The position numbers and the translations under genes were made by a program. 64,000 nucleotides of DNA, taken from the NCBI GenBank assembly GCA_036961205.1, contig JBALVI010000003.1, forward strand, positions 372,001 through 436,000. Direction: 5' to 3'. The notes beneath the pieces are model-generated. The model ran no database searches and was not told the origin of the DNA. It was given only the letters and a program-made list of their open reading frames with translations. Shown one piece after another: positions 1 to 9,283 of this stretch (within the stretch, counting starts at the first letter, position 1; every line of letters begins with the position of its first letter). This DNA is from CALJFL01 sp036961205. Its GTDB lineage: Bacteria; Pseudomonadota; Gammaproteobacteria; Pseudomonadales; Halieaceae.

Positions 1-361
1 GGTAAAAAAGGCTGATGATACGAAGTATGTTCATAGCCTGCACGGCGATAAACCCCAGCGCGATGGCACTCAGTTTCTGTTTCCAATTAGCGGGGAAGGC
101 CAGCACGCCCGCGATGAGGACTATAGTCGCCTCTACGCCATTACAGCCTGCCTCAATGGATACCGCGAATTGCGCCGCCCGGTGTTCGATAATGCGTCCG
201 TAAGCCACGACTGCGTCGTCAAAAGGGATGATAATACCGGCACTTATGGATGCCAGTATAGAGGTAAACGGCTGAATGGCGGCTGTCTGCACGGACTCCT
301 GCATTTCCAGCGTGAAAAGCCCAATCAGAACCGCAGCGAATATGATTATAAAACGAGTCAT
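1..361 (-). CDS. xrtH: Exosortase H (partial, runs off left edge)
   Basis: N-terminal 120 residues of an integral-membrane exosortase, the transpeptidase-like enzyme that processes C-terminal sorting tags. Reading from the ATG at 361 the protein starts MTRFIIIFAAVLIGLFTLE, has several hydrophobic segments, and carries the catalytic-cysteine motif EAGCNGVEA (about residues 70-78) and the arginine motif NILRIISLFY near the break. Those motifs and the short N-terminus resemble the XrtH family (about 170-180 aa). A clean AAGGAG ribosome site lies 4-5 bases before the ATG. The rest of the gene is outside the window, so its catalytic histidine and any partner genes cannot be seen. No PEP-CTERM-like substrate was recognised in this window. 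Confidence 0.8.
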   Translation of the reverse strand, partial: MTRFIIIFAAVLIGLFTLEMQESVQTAAIQPFTSILASISAGIIIPFDDAVVAYGRIIEHRAAQFAVSIEAGCNGVEATIVLIAGVLAFPANWKQKLSAIALGFIAVQAMNILRIISLFY

Positions 362-502
362 AAAACTCCTTGGTGTTGAGATACAGGATAGCAGAAGCCA
401 AGGGTGTGTTTAAGAGGCATTTCAGTGTTAGTGCAGCGGGTCGGGCACACTGGAATTAGTGTTAGAGTGAACGCCAACTAAATGAGAGAGTAAATTACCT
501 GC

Positions 503-1741
503 ATGTCAGCCTTGGAACGCGCCGGTCCAACCGATCCTAAGGCTCGCCTCGGGTCTATAGATGCTGTCCGTGGATTCGCGCTATTTGGAGTCCTGCTTGT
601 CAACATGTACAACTTCGGCGCTGACGCACCCCAGTGGAGTGGCTTTCTCGATCGCACCTTCAGTACTTTGATGCATTCGCTTTTCGAAACGAAATCCTGG
701 CGCTTGTTCTCTTTGTTGTTTGGCCTTGGTTTTGCATTACAACTGGCTGGGTTAAAGTCGCGTCAGGGAGGAACCCTGTGGTTTTACTTTAGACGACTAA
801 TGATCCTGTTTGTCTTTGGCATGGTGCACGCCCTGTTTTTCGACGGCGATATTCTAATGGAATACGCAATGCTGGGGCTGGTTCTTGTTGTATTTCGCAA
901 TGTCCCTCGCCGGGTGTTGCTCATTCTGGCATTTGTGTTGTTGGCAGTATTCCCCTTGGGCAATTTGGTCCAAACAGGAATCGGCGATCAATTAGCTGGG
1001 CACTGGGAAGATTCGCTGTCGCTGGCCGAACTGAGAGTAGGGCACCCGTATCTCGGTTCACCGATGGATGTTTTTCGAGAGAATGCTTTCGCCATTCCAC
1101 CACATATCTGGTCAAACCTGCATGGCCCTGAATCGAGTCTCGCTATCTTCTCGATGCTGTTGCTCGGCCTGTACGTGGGCCGATCCGGAATTCTAAACGA
1201 TGTCGAGCCATACCTCCCTCTGGTTCGCAGAGTGTTTACCTGGGGTATTGGCATCGGGGTAGTAAGCGCACTCGCTGAATGGTCGTTGAGCCAAAAATAC
1301 GGTTACGCAGTTTTTACGGAAACCACCGCATCAAGCGGAGTACGGTTCCTCGGTGACATGCTATTTGCCTATGGTTCAACGGCGCTGGCGCTGGGTTATG
1401 GGGCGGGTATCGTGTTACTGGGGCAAAGGCCCAAGTGGCAATTCGTGCTGCGGCCTTTACAGAATCTGGGGAGAATGGCCCTAACGGTATATCTGTGCAG
1501 TACGGTCATGTTTACCACGCTGTTTTACGGCTGGGGTTTTGGCCAGCTTTTCCTATTAGGGCCGACCGAAACCACTTTGTATGCCGTTTTCTTTTTTTTG
1601 ACATTACTTGCATTCTGCACCTGGTGGTTGGCCAGGTACAGATTTGGTCCTGCTGAATGGGTTTGGCGCAGCCTGACCTATTTGAAGTTGCAGCCTTTAC
1701 GCCGCGCATCAACTCGGCTCGATTCAACCCTAGAGGGTTGA
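503..1741 (+). CDS. DUF418 (YeiB-family) integral membrane protein
   Basis: A 412-residue polytopic membrane protein. The N-terminus carries the family signature SIDAVRGFALFGVLLVNMY, followed by the KSWRLFSLLFGLGF segment. The C-terminal 160 residues are the DUF418 domain, with GRMALTVYLCSTVMFTTLFYG as its most recognisable stretch. About ten hydrophobic segments are visible. Family members are conserved inner-membrane proteins of uncertain function, possibly transporters or acyl transferases by distant resemblance. The gene stands alone; its last 12 bases overlap the convergent secreted-protein gene. No strong SD precedes the ATG (GAGAG lies about 13 bases upstream). Family call is secure, function is not. 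Confidence 0.85.
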   Translation: MSALERAGPTDPKARLGSIDAVRGFALFGVLLVNMYNFGADAPQWSGFLDRTFSTLMHSLFETKSWRLFSLLFGLGFALQLAGLKSRQGGTLWFYFRRLMILFVFGMVHALFFDGDILMEYAMLGLVLVVFRNVPRRVLLILAFVLLAVFPLGNLVQTGIGDQLAGHWEDSLSLAELRVGHPYLGSPMDVFRENAFAIPPHIWSNLHGPESSLAIFSMLLLGLYVGRSGILNDVEPYLPLVRRVFTWGIGIGVVSALAEWSLSQKYGYAVFTETTASSGVRFLGDMLFAYGSTALALGYGAGIVLLGQRPKWQFVLRPLQNLGRMALTVYLCSTVMFTTLFYGWGFGQLFLLGPTETTLYAVFFFLTLLAFCTWWLARYRFGPAEWVWRSLTYLKLQPLRRASTRLDSTLEG

Positions 1742-2128
1742 TAAGCCTTCCCAGATGGTGCTCTCGCCGCAATCTGCAATCTCATTGAGATCCTGGTCTA
1801 CGCCCTCAACATCTGAACCTTCGTAAGCATCGGTGAACGTACCCCACGCTGAAAAGGAAGGAAAGACTATGACGAACCTGAAATCGCCACCGGCATCGCC
1901 CCCCTCGGCAATCGGGAACCTGATGCCCACATCGATGTCTTTGCCACCCTTAGTGTTTCGCGCAGCTTTAATCCAGTCAGCGGTGACTTCAAGCAGCTCA
2001 CTCGCTCCGGCATCACCGTTGAACTCGCAGACAAAAATCTGTATGGCCGACATTTTTGTGTCGGAAAACGCCGGTGCGGCGATAATCAGGAGAAGGGAAA
2101 CCAGTATTGATCGGGAAAATATTTTCAT
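1730..2128 (-). CDS. Small secreted protein of unknown function
   Basis: A 132-residue protein with a clear signal peptide (MKIFSRSILVSLLLIIAAPAFS, cleavage probably after AFS). The mature part contains FVCEFNGDAGASELLEV, a FRFVIVFPSFSAWGTF stretch and two cysteines (about residues 34 and 119), which could form a disulfide in the periplasm. I do not recognise a family. A GGAG motif precedes the ATG by about 9 bases. The gene is monocistronic and converges on the DUF418 gene. Confidence 0.7.
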   Translation of the reverse strand: MKIFSRSILVSLLLIIAAPAFSDTKMSAIQIFVCEFNGDAGASELLEVTADWIKAARNTKGGKDIDVGIRFPIAEGGDAGGDFRFVIVFPSFSAWGTFTDAYEGSDVEGVDQDLNEIADCGESTIWEGLSTL

Positions 2129-2220
2129 ATGTCGTACTCCGTAAGTTTGAAATTAGTAAACTGACGCAACTTGAGAATAGGACAGAAATAGATTTTTTTC
2201 CACAAAATGAGGAGAAACCC

Positions 2221-2952
2221 TCAAATCACGCCGCTCCGCAGGACTATAGCGACGCAGGTTTCAGTTTCCCCGGTCAGTTGGGCGCTGAAACTCTCTGATC
2301 CACCGTGTCCAGCCGGTGCACGGACAATTTTCAGAGCCGGCTCCAGCTCAAACTCAAAGGCGCTGAGCCCATAGGGTATTCCCTCTCCTATTGATTTCAG
2401 TGCAGCTTCCTTGAGACTCCATAACTGGAAGAATGACCGCAGGTTTACCCGGCCACCATTTCCCTCGACGGATCTGGCCTCAGCGATCGAAAAATACCGT
2501 CGGGCGAGTTCCATCGCCCCCTGATTCCTCGTACAGTCCTCAACGTCGACACCAATCCCGTATTTGGACGACCATGCGCCCAGAATGCCGAAACGGCAGG
2601 ATGAAAAACTAAAGGAGATTTCTGGTCGATCAGTGAGATAGGGTCGGCCGTTTTCTGTTTCCTCGAAAATGTCCAGAGATAATGACTGTGACGAACCCAG
2701 ACAGAGGGCTGCGCAGAAACGACGAAATGCCCGGCGTTGTATGAATAGGCTTCGGTCATCCTGTGATATATATCGCTCAGCCCTGCGCCGTTCAGCTTTT
2801 GACAGAACAGATTCACAACAACGGGTAATTTCTACTTCATTCGATACCGGAGCGTACAAAACCTTTGCGGCATGGCGTATCGGCGTCGGAGTTATATCGT
2901 GCGAATGAGCAGCGAAGAAGTCTTTGACGCGATTGCTGTTGCTCTGTGACAT
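2221..2952 (-). CDS. Sfp-type 4'-phosphopantetheinyl transferase
   Basis: Transfers phosphopantetheine from CoA to the carrier-domain serine of the upstream NRPS, turning apo into holo synthetase. The 243-residue protein has GRPYL, the magnesium-binding motif GIGVDVED and the catalytic WSLKEAALKSIGEG motif, as in Sfp/Gsp enzymes. The usual FNLSH motif is degenerate (ISFSFSSCR): the histidine is replaced by serine. I chose the ATG at 2952, which overlaps the NRPS stop as TAATG and implies translational coupling; a GTG at 2958 is possible. It is the last gene of the five-gene operon. A dedicated transferase directly behind the synthetase supports a functional assembly line. Confidence 0.9.
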   Translation of the reverse strand: MSQSNSNRVKDFFAAHSHDITPTPIRHAAKVLYAPVSNEVEITRCCESVLSKAERRRAERYISQDDRSLFIQRRAFRRFCAALCLGSSQSLSLDIFEETENGRPYLTDRPEISFSFSSCRFGILGAWSSKYGIGVDVEDCTRNQGAMELARRYFSIAEARSVEGNGGRVNLRSFFQLWSLKEAALKSIGEGIPYGLSAFEFELEPALKIVRAPAGHGGSESFSAQLTGETETCVAIVLRSGVI

Positions 2953-5900
2953 TAGCACTGATCTGCCGGCTCAACGGGGCTGCCCTCATAGGTGCCAGCC
3001 GCAGGCAGGTGCATCTCTTTCAGAACCAGGCTCAAAGGCAGAATCGTCGCGGCGGGCTCGATCACAGCACCGCCCATTATCGTCGAACCAAAATTGATGG
3101 CACAGCCATCGCACACTTCGGTTCGTTTGACCTTTAGCATCATGTTCTCGAAAGTATGTAACTGAAGAACACCGTTGATCACGCAGTCATTCCCAAAGCT
3201 CACCGCGTTCCAGTCGGATGCCTGCATGGGTGTGGTGACTATCGTCCGCTTGCCGATTTGACACCCCATTCTCCGCAGAACAGGATTTGAGAGCAGCGTC
3301 CCGGCTGTCATCCTCAGGGGTCTCTTACACCATGCGAAGAAGCAGTCCTGCGCAAAAAAGTAACTGAAGTGCCTCCAGGACCAGAACGGCGTTGAGTGCT
3401 CAGACCCCCACTCACTGCCTACAAGGAGCTTCTTGATCGCGGAACAGAGTAAGACAAGAATGGCTTCTGCGAATATCAAAGCAAAAAATGCGCTGAAGAT
3501 CAGTTGTCCGTCCAGGCGCAGGAAGCTGGTGTAGAGAACCACATAGACAAGCAATCCCGCCATAGGTAAAAAGCCAATGCTGAAGAGGTCATTGAGTATG
3601 AGGCGAGCCAGAAAAAGAGGGAAACTGGGAAGCACTTGAGATTGATTTTCCTCATCAAACTTCGCGCTGGCAAACTGCACTGGAGGGTTTCCAGCCACTG
3701 TGATCGGTTCACCCAGCCGGGACCGCATTTGACGCCTGAACTGAATATCATTACCCAGAGTGGACACGCCCAGCAGGAAGTTGGACGGAAACTGTCCGGA
3801 CTCTGCGACACAGTTGGTGCCACTGAAGAAATTCCGCGGCATGTCCAACCGGCGAAGCTTGATGTCCTTTGCGCCGTGGTCGAGCATGTTGGTGAAACAG
3901 CCATTGGACCAAAAGACCTGTGAATCTGCGCTGGCCAGATCGGGAACAAGATTGTGCATGAGATCGCACTCCGAGGCTCCCAGGCGCGGAAAGCGCATGC
4001 CAGCAAGTGCGCGCAGGTACTGGCCGGTGATGGTCCAGGTCCATTGTCTCTGGATCTGGTTCATTTTCTTCATTCTGTACAACAGGAGATAGCCCCTGAG
4101 TCCTCGCGAGGAGTAGATCCCAGGTGAGGCGGACGTACAGCGAAGAAAGAGGCACACCAGTACAGAGATTATTACTACCGCACCCCAGGTGGTAACGAAG
4201 GTGTAGAGGCTCATGTGCCAGATAATTTCAGTCAGGGGCGTTACCCTGAAATACTCGCTGGCGACTGCGGTCTCTCCCACCGATACGAAGGTGGCCGCAA
4301 ACCAACTAATTGCGGCAGTGGGGACGACAAAAAGCCAGAAGTCGAGAAAAACCTGCATAAGGATGTTGATCGCCTCCATTAGCCAGACTGGCTGCGTGGT
4401 TTGGCAGGTTTTGGCGGTTCTCGTCAGGTCTACACAATGGCCGCTGAAGCGCGCGGGGGCACCCTCCCACATCTCATTTTCACCGACATTTTTATGGATG
4501 GGAGTAAAGGGGTTAATCCAGGCGCCACTGCCCACGGTCACATCACCGGCAATGGCCGCCCGCATGCCAATTTTACAGCCATTTTCAAGGCTGACAGGGC
4601 CGATGTGCAAGTTCTGGCCCAGCCACCTTGAGGCGTGAACATAAGCGCCTGTTTGAATGGCGACGTTGTCTCCGGTAGAGAGCAAATCCAGGGGCCCGGA
4701 AAACTCCACGTCGTGTGCACACTGAAGGTTGTTACCAATCTTCGCGCCCAGTCTGCGCAGCACGTATGCCATTAGCGGGGCGCTGCGAAACATCGCACCC
4801 AGGGGTAAAAGCACCGAGTTTTCCAGTCGGCCAATACACCAGACCCGCAGGTGCATTCTGCTCCACTTGGGATAGATGCCAGGAGTCACCTTATTTTTGT
4901 ACAAATGGCCGCCCATCAATAGCTTGATCACCATCACCCACAGCAGGTTGGCAAAGGGGAAGAGCAGGGCAACCAGATACATCAGGATACCCAGGCCAAT
5001 AAACTCCCAGATATGCGCAGTCATGAAGAACTCGCCGATTTCCGCGGATGCGATGATTCCCAGAAAGCCAAGCAGGGGCGGTAAGTACAGCAGCCACAGA
5101 AATAGCAGTTGTAGAGCGGTAAACAATCCAGCGGAGAGTACCCTGGCGGATGATTTATCGTGTGGGGCATCGCTTGTGCCGGTATGGGCGCTCGACTCGG
5201 CGGGTTTTTGGAGTTGTGGGAGTTGCCTCGCCTGAGCTGCCACCTTCCTTGGGGTGTCACAGTCGCTGAGCAGCGCGCGGACCGTCATCTCCCATCCTGC
5301 GGCATGCAGGCGCTGTGCCAGTCGCGCAATGACAATAGAGTGGCCCCCATTGTCGGCGAATACACTGTCCCATTGCATTGGTGTCTCGAACACAGCTCTG
5401 CAGATAGACAGAATTTCCTCGCCGCTGGAATCCAATTCCGAAAACGACGCGGCAGGGGCAGATTTCCCCGCCCCTGCGTCCGGCTCGGGAGCTGCCAACA
5501 GCCCAGACAGGGTAGGTAGCTGTTCTCTGTCAATCTTCCCGGATACCGGTTTCATAACAAACTTTTCAACCAGGAATATCCGGGAGGGGACCGAGGGCGC
5601 AGGAAGCTGTTGGGCCAGGCTTTCTATCACATGCGCTGCCCACCGCGCAGAGGCGGGAGCCGCCACGTTAATTGCAGTTCCTGTAATAGAGGGTGCGCTG
5701 ACGAAGGCAATCAATTCCTCATTCTGATAGTCCAGCACTGCGGCTTCGATTTCGCCGAACTCCGTCTGTAGCAAGTCCTCAACGGCTTGCGTCTCGACAC
5801 GGTGACCACGCACTTTGAGTTGAGAGTCAATTCTGCCCAGGAAATGCACGCGCTGTGTGTGAATGTCGATTTTGCATCTATCCCCGGTGCGGTACAGGCG

Positions 5901-7181
5901 GCCGAATTTGGGATGCGCAACGAACTTCCGGGCTGTTTGCTCAGGAAGGTTTCGGTAGCCCCGCGCTACGTGTGGACCTCCAATACAAAGCTCTCCAACC
6001 TCCCCGTGGGGCAGTGGCTTCAGTTGGTCCATCTCGAGAATCACGTAAGTGACATTGGCCATGGGCGAACCGATGGTGACGGGCTCCCCCGGCCGCAAAC
6101 TCTGCCGGCTTGTGTCTGTGCTTGCTTCCGTGGGGCCGTAGGTGTTGATAATCTGCCGCCTTCCCAACGTCCAGGGCTGGACAAGTGCGCTGGGGAAGGC
6201 TTCGCCTGCCGGCACAATATAGCGGCAGATCGGGTACGGGAGATCTGCATGGGGATTTGGCGTGAGCGTGCTAAGAAGCACCGGGGGGCAGAACAGCACC
6301 GTGACCTCCGCGTCGCAGAGAACAGGGACGAGGTCTGGACCGGAGCGGATCTGCTCCTTGGTCAGCATGACAACGGCACAACCGGATACCCAGGCACTGT
6401 ACATTTCGGAAATACTGCCGTCATACCCCAGGGAAGACGTCAGTGAGGTCGCATCCATACCGGGAATGAGGTCAAAATAGTCAGCATAACTCAACGCCAG
6501 GTTCACGTAACCCGCGTGTGGGCACTCCACGCCTTTTGGCAAGCCCGTGGTTCCACTGGTATAAAAGATGGCAGCCAGTCGCTGTGTCGGGTCATCCAGC
6601 CAGGTGGGCGGTTCGCCGCGCTGCACGTTCTCAGGTAGTGCCAGAACGTCCAATGTTGGCAGCTTACCAAAACTGCCCTTGCCCCGGGTGAGAATGACTG
6701 CCGGCTGCGCATCATTAAGCATGTGGGTAAGCAGCGCATCCGGCAAGCTAGTGTCGAGAAACAGCACGGTGCCGCCCGCCTTGAGGATGCCCAGATGGGA
6801 TGCCACGATATGCCAGTTATCCTGGGTCATGGCCACGGCTACCACTTGGTCGGGGCCACAGAGGAATGAAGAGAGGGCAGCGGCTATATTTTCGGCACGC
6901 TTGTCGAGCTCAGCGAAGGTCAGTGACTCACCGGTATGGGGGATCTGTAAAGCCGTCAAGTGCGGAAACTTCCGGGCACTGCGAGAAAATATTTCGGTGA
7001 GCCATAGTACACCGCCCTGGTGTGGGACATTTACCAGGTGGGAGTCCCCAAAGACATCCGTCAGGCTGTATGGGCAGGTGTCTTCCTGCCCATGCGGCAC
7101 TTTTTCCGCCGCCCAAAGGTAGCGTCTCCATGCCACGTAAGCTACTACGAAGAAGGCGCTTGCAAAAAGAATTACTGCCAT
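2952..7181 (-). CDS. Single-module membrane NRPS (adenylation-carrier-membrane/beta-helix, Pls-like)
   Basis: A 1409-residue synthetase. Residues 1-20 are a hydrophobic anchor. Residues 60-555 form an adenylation domain (A3 YTSGTTGLPKG at 207-217, A5 NTYGPTE at 346-352, A7 YRTGD, A10 lysine 549). Residues 585-650 form a carrier domain with GGHS at 612-615; Ser615 is the pantetheine site. From 680 on there are about six membrane segments and two left-handed beta-helix (hexapeptide-like) regions at about 813-900 and 1304-1400. There is no condensation or thioesterase domain. This layout matches the Pls family, whose founder is epsilon-poly-L-lysine synthetase, where the terminal membrane region joins activated amino acids. 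Specificity positions read D-G-S-F-V-A-T-T-D-K by my hand alignment; the late Asp fits a basic amino acid. Substrate is likely diaminopropionate or a derivative, by context. It follows the amidinotransferase by 10 bases. Confidence 0.88.
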   Translation of the reverse strand: MAVILFASAFFVVAYVAWRRYLWAAEKVPHGQEDTCPYSLTDVFGDSHLVNVPHQGGVLWLTEIFSRSARKFPHLTALQIPHTGESLTFAELDKRAENIAAALSSFLCGPDQVVAVAMTQDNWHIVASHLGILKAGGTVLFLDTSLPDALLTHMLNDAQPAVILTRGKGSFGKLPTLDVLALPENVQRGEPPTWLDDPTQRLAAIFYTSGTTGLPKGVECPHAGYVNLALSYADYFDLIPGMDATSLTSSLGYDGSISEMYSAWVSGCAVVMLTKEQIRSGPDLVPVLCDAEVTVLFCPPVLLSTLTPNPHADLPYPICRYIVPAGEAFPSALVQPWTLGRRQIINTYGPTEASTDTSRQSLRPGEPVTIGSPMANVTYVILEMDQLKPLPHGEVGELCIGGPHVARGYRNLPEQTARKFVAHPKFGRLYRTGDRCKIDIHTQRVHFLGRIDSQLKVRGHRVETQAVEDLLQTEFGEIEAAVLDYQNEELIAFVSAPSITGTAINVAAPASARWAAHVIESLAQQLPAPSVPSRIFLVEKFVMKPVSGKIDREQLPTLSGLLAAPEPDAGAGKSAPAASFSELDSSGEEILSICRAVFETPMQWDSVFADNGGHSIVIARLAQRLHAAGWEMTVRALLSDCDTPRKVAAQARQLPQLQKPAESSAHTGTSDAPHDKSSARVLSAGLFTALQLLFLWLLYLPPLLGFLGIIASAEIGEFFMTAHIWEFIGLGILMYLVALLFPFANLLWVMVIKLLMGGHLYKNKVTPGIYPKWSRMHLRVWCIGRLENSVLLPLGAMFRSAPLMAYVLRRLGAKIGNNLQCAHDVEFSGPLDLLSTGDNVAIQTGAYVHASRWLGQNLHIGPVSLENGCKIGMRAAIAGDVTVGSGAWINPFTPIHKNVGENEMWEGAPARFSGHCVDLTRTAKTCQTTQPVWLMEAINILMQVFLDFWLFVVPTAAISWFAATFVSVGETAVASEYFRVTPLTEIIWHMSLYTFVTTWGAVVIISVLVCLFLRCTSASPGIYSSRGLRGYLLLYRMKKMNQIQRQWTWTITGQYLRALAGMRFPRLGASECDLMHNLVPDLASADSQVFWSNGCFTNMLDHGAKDIKLRRLDMPRNFFSGTNCVAESGQFPSNFLLGVSTLGNDIQFRRQMRSRLGEPITVAGNPPVQFASAKFDEENQSQVLPSFPLFLARLILNDLFSIGFLPMAGLLVYVVLYTSFLRLDGQLIFSAFFALIFAEAILVLLCSAIKKLLVGSEWGSEHSTPFWSWRHFSYFFAQDCFFAWCKRPLRMTAGTLLSNPVLRRMGCQIGKRTIVTTPMQASDWNAVSFGNDCVINGVLQLHTFENMMLKVKRTEVCDGCAINFGSTIMGGAVIEPAATILPLSLVLKEMHLPAAGTYEGSPVEPADQC

Positions 7182-7191
7182 AGCGTGGCGG

Positions 7192-8241
7192 TCAGTCGAA
7201 GTATCGCTGGAGTGATCCGGTCCGGCGAATGTCCAGGGTGATGCAATGGAAACCGCCTCCCAACATTTTGGAGTGCCTCAGCTTGAGACGGATAACATCA
7301 ATGCCCTGTTTCTCCAGTAGCTTGATCAATGCGGTCTGATCCCTATCGACCACGACCAGGTTCTGATTGATGCTAAACAGGTTCATGTCAATCCACCTGC
7401 TGCCAATACTTCTGGACAAATAGTCGGCGTCAAACCTATCCGTGCTTTCCATCGGTGGGCTGTAAATGATCTCCCACTGTTTCAAAACCTCCGGCAGAGT
7501 ATCGTCATTTATTCTAGCTGGATTGCAGAGCATCAAGCCGGGGCGCAACGCGACAAAGGTCGAGTCAATATGGCTGCCATAATAGACATCTTTGAGAAAG
7601 TGAACCCGGTATTCATCACCCAAGATGGTCTGCAGCCACTGCCCGCCCATTTCGTTACCCGTTGCGCTCACGAGGTAAATCAGGTCCTTGCCCAGCCGCA
7701 GGACATTTGCGGCATCAAAGGCCGGTTCATCGTTACGGGGCGTGGGCTTGTTCAAGTCAACGTCGAACAGTGAGTCCAGCAGCATGGGTTTGGGCGCGCT
7801 GTACCATTTTGCGCCCGATCTCATGTAGTCGATCATTATTTCGCGATAGCTGAATGATTCCTGAGCACGACTGCGTATGACATTGGGGGTTTCGATAATC
7901 TGATCGCCGATAACAAGCATGATATCGCGGGGGCAATAATTGTAGTAACCCTCAGATTCCCAATGGATGGTGGAAAACTTGTCCTCATGGGGCCAGGTCT
8001 CCGGACGCTTGACGGTAATACCCAGCCCCTCCAGCACGGCGACAAATTCGTTCAGATCCTCTTCCGTTTCATCAATAATCCACTGAGGGAAAGGGCCCTG
8101 CGGTATGTCTGCCAGTGAACGATCGGGAAATTCGGCCAGTTGGGTACTTTTGTCTGCAGTGGGAAACCTGGCTCGCAGCGGATTACCTACGATCACTTCC
8201 TCCAGTTGATCCCACTCATTGCAACTCCAAACAACGGACAT
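7192..8241 (-). CDS. Glycine-amidinotransferase-family enzyme
   Basis: A 349-residue enzyme that moves an amidino group, normally from arginine, onto an amine. The AGAT-family catalytic triad is in place: Asp176 in EPAFDAAN, His224 in YYGSHIDST and the nucleophile Cys333 in GGGFHCITLD. The length is close to AGAT, StrB1 and the cyanotoxin amidinotransferases SxtG and CyrA. Here the acceptor is not glycine by obvious context: the gene sits between diaminopropionate biosynthesis genes and an NRPS, so the side-chain amine of diaminopropionate (giving 2-amino-3-guanidinopropionate) or the finished peptide is the likelier target. That is inference. The gap to the SbnB-like gene upstream is 37 bases. 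Confidence 0.88.
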   Translation of the reverse strand: MSVVWSCNEWDQLEEVIVGNPLRARFPTADKSTQLAEFPDRSLADIPQGPFPQWIIDETEEDLNEFVAVLEGLGITVKRPETWPHEDKFSTIHWESEGYYNYCPRDIMLVIGDQIIETPNVIRSRAQESFSYREIMIDYMRSGAKWYSAPKPMLLDSLFDVDLNKPTPRNDEPAFDAANVLRLGKDLIYLVSATGNEMGGQWLQTILGDEYRVHFLKDVYYGSHIDSTFVALRPGLMLCNPARINDDTLPEVLKQWEIIYSPPMESTDRFDADYLSRSIGSRWIDMNLFSINQNLVVVDRDQTALIKLLEKQGIDVIRLKLRHSKMLGGGFHCITLDIRRTGSLQRYFD

Positions 8242-8278
8242 ACTTATGAAATCCTCTCTAAATGAATGTACTAAATGT

Positions 8279-9283
8279 TCAGGGCAGGAAAGACTCTACC
8301 CGTGTCCCGCCGCCGTCCTTGGCTATCCGGTTATGCACGAGTTCCGCAACGGCGAGATCAAGCACGCCCAAACCAAAAGGAGAGAAAATGATCTTGCGTT
8401 CATCGCGCTCGGGCAAATTGACATTGCCCAGCAGAATGTCTCCCAGAGAGCTGTGGACAAAATTTGTATTTCCTGTTTTCTCTGATGCAAGATGAATCGA
8501 GGTGGCCGCCCGGTTCACGTGATCGAGATCGTCGACTATATTGTGATTTGAAAGAATTGCACCCGCACTCAAATCACGTAGCGATATATGCAGCAGGGTC
8601 GCACCAGCCTGGCAGGCATCGAGAGTGTCCAGGTAGGGCTCTATGGCTGTGGTGCCAAACGCTACCATTGGACATTCGCAAAGTAAGGCCTGAAGATTCT
8701 CCGCCACGGTGAAATTTGCACCCGGTATCTGTAAGCGCAGTGCTCCGCAGAAAGCTTCAGCCCGGCTCGATTCAAGGTCAAACGCTACGAAATTTTTGAC
8801 ATTGGGCCAGGTGATTGCAAGAAACTGTGCAACCGTAGTGTTGATTGGGCCGCAGCCTACAAAGCCGATCGCATCGGGTTCGCCAGGGGCAAGGACTCTC
8901 GATGCCAGGGCCGCAGATGCGGCGGTTCGCTGTTTGCTGATAATCGAGCCTTCCAGCACTGCTTTTGGTTGGCCGGTGACCCGGTCATTCAGGATGATGA
9001 CCGCCGAGGCTCTTTCCATCCCTCTGGCAACATTGCCCGGCATGGAGGCAATCCACTTAACTCCAGCGAGCTGGTATTCGTCACCCAGATACGCAGGCAG
9101 ACAAATGATCCGGTCTTTGTCGCTGTCTGGGAAACGCAGAAAACTGGAATGTGGCAAGGAACTCGCACCCCGCGCATGCGTTTCATAGGCTTTTTGAACA
9201 GCCTCAAGAACCTGCTCTTCATGGCCCTTAAGTACAGATTCAATGTCGGGCGCACCAATCACCGTTAAATCGCTGCCCGACAT
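8279..9283 (-). CDS. SbnB-like dehydrogenase (ornithine cyclodeaminase / mu-crystallin family)
   Basis: A 334-residue NAD-dependent enzyme. In staphyloferrin B synthesis SbnB oxidises N-(1-amino-1-carboxyl-2-ethyl)-glutamate to L-2,3-diaminopropionate and 2-oxoglutarate. The protein shows the family lysine region GVKWIASMPGN, a Rossmann motif GFVGCGPINTTVAQFL and the VLEGSIISKQRTAASAAL helix. Pairing with an SbnA-like gene favours SbnB over ornithine cyclodeaminase. I take the ATG at 9283, which overlaps the upstream stop as TGATG, rather than the longer reading frame from 9310. Confidence 0.85.
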   Translation of the reverse strand: MSGSDLTVIGAPDIESVLKGHEEQVLEAVQKAYETHARGASSLPHSSFLRFPDSDKDRIICLPAYLGDEYQLAGVKWIASMPGNVARGMERASAVIILNDRVTGQPKAVLEGSIISKQRTAASAALASRVLAPGEPDAIGFVGCGPINTTVAQFLAITWPNVKNFVAFDLESSRAEAFCGALRLQIPGANFTVAENLQALLCECPMVAFGTTAIEPYLDTLDACQAGATLLHISLRDLSAGAILSNHNIVDDLDHVNRAATSIHLASEKTGNTNFVHSSLGDILLGNVNLPERDERKIIFSPFGLGVLDLAVAELVHNRIAKDGGGTRVESFLP

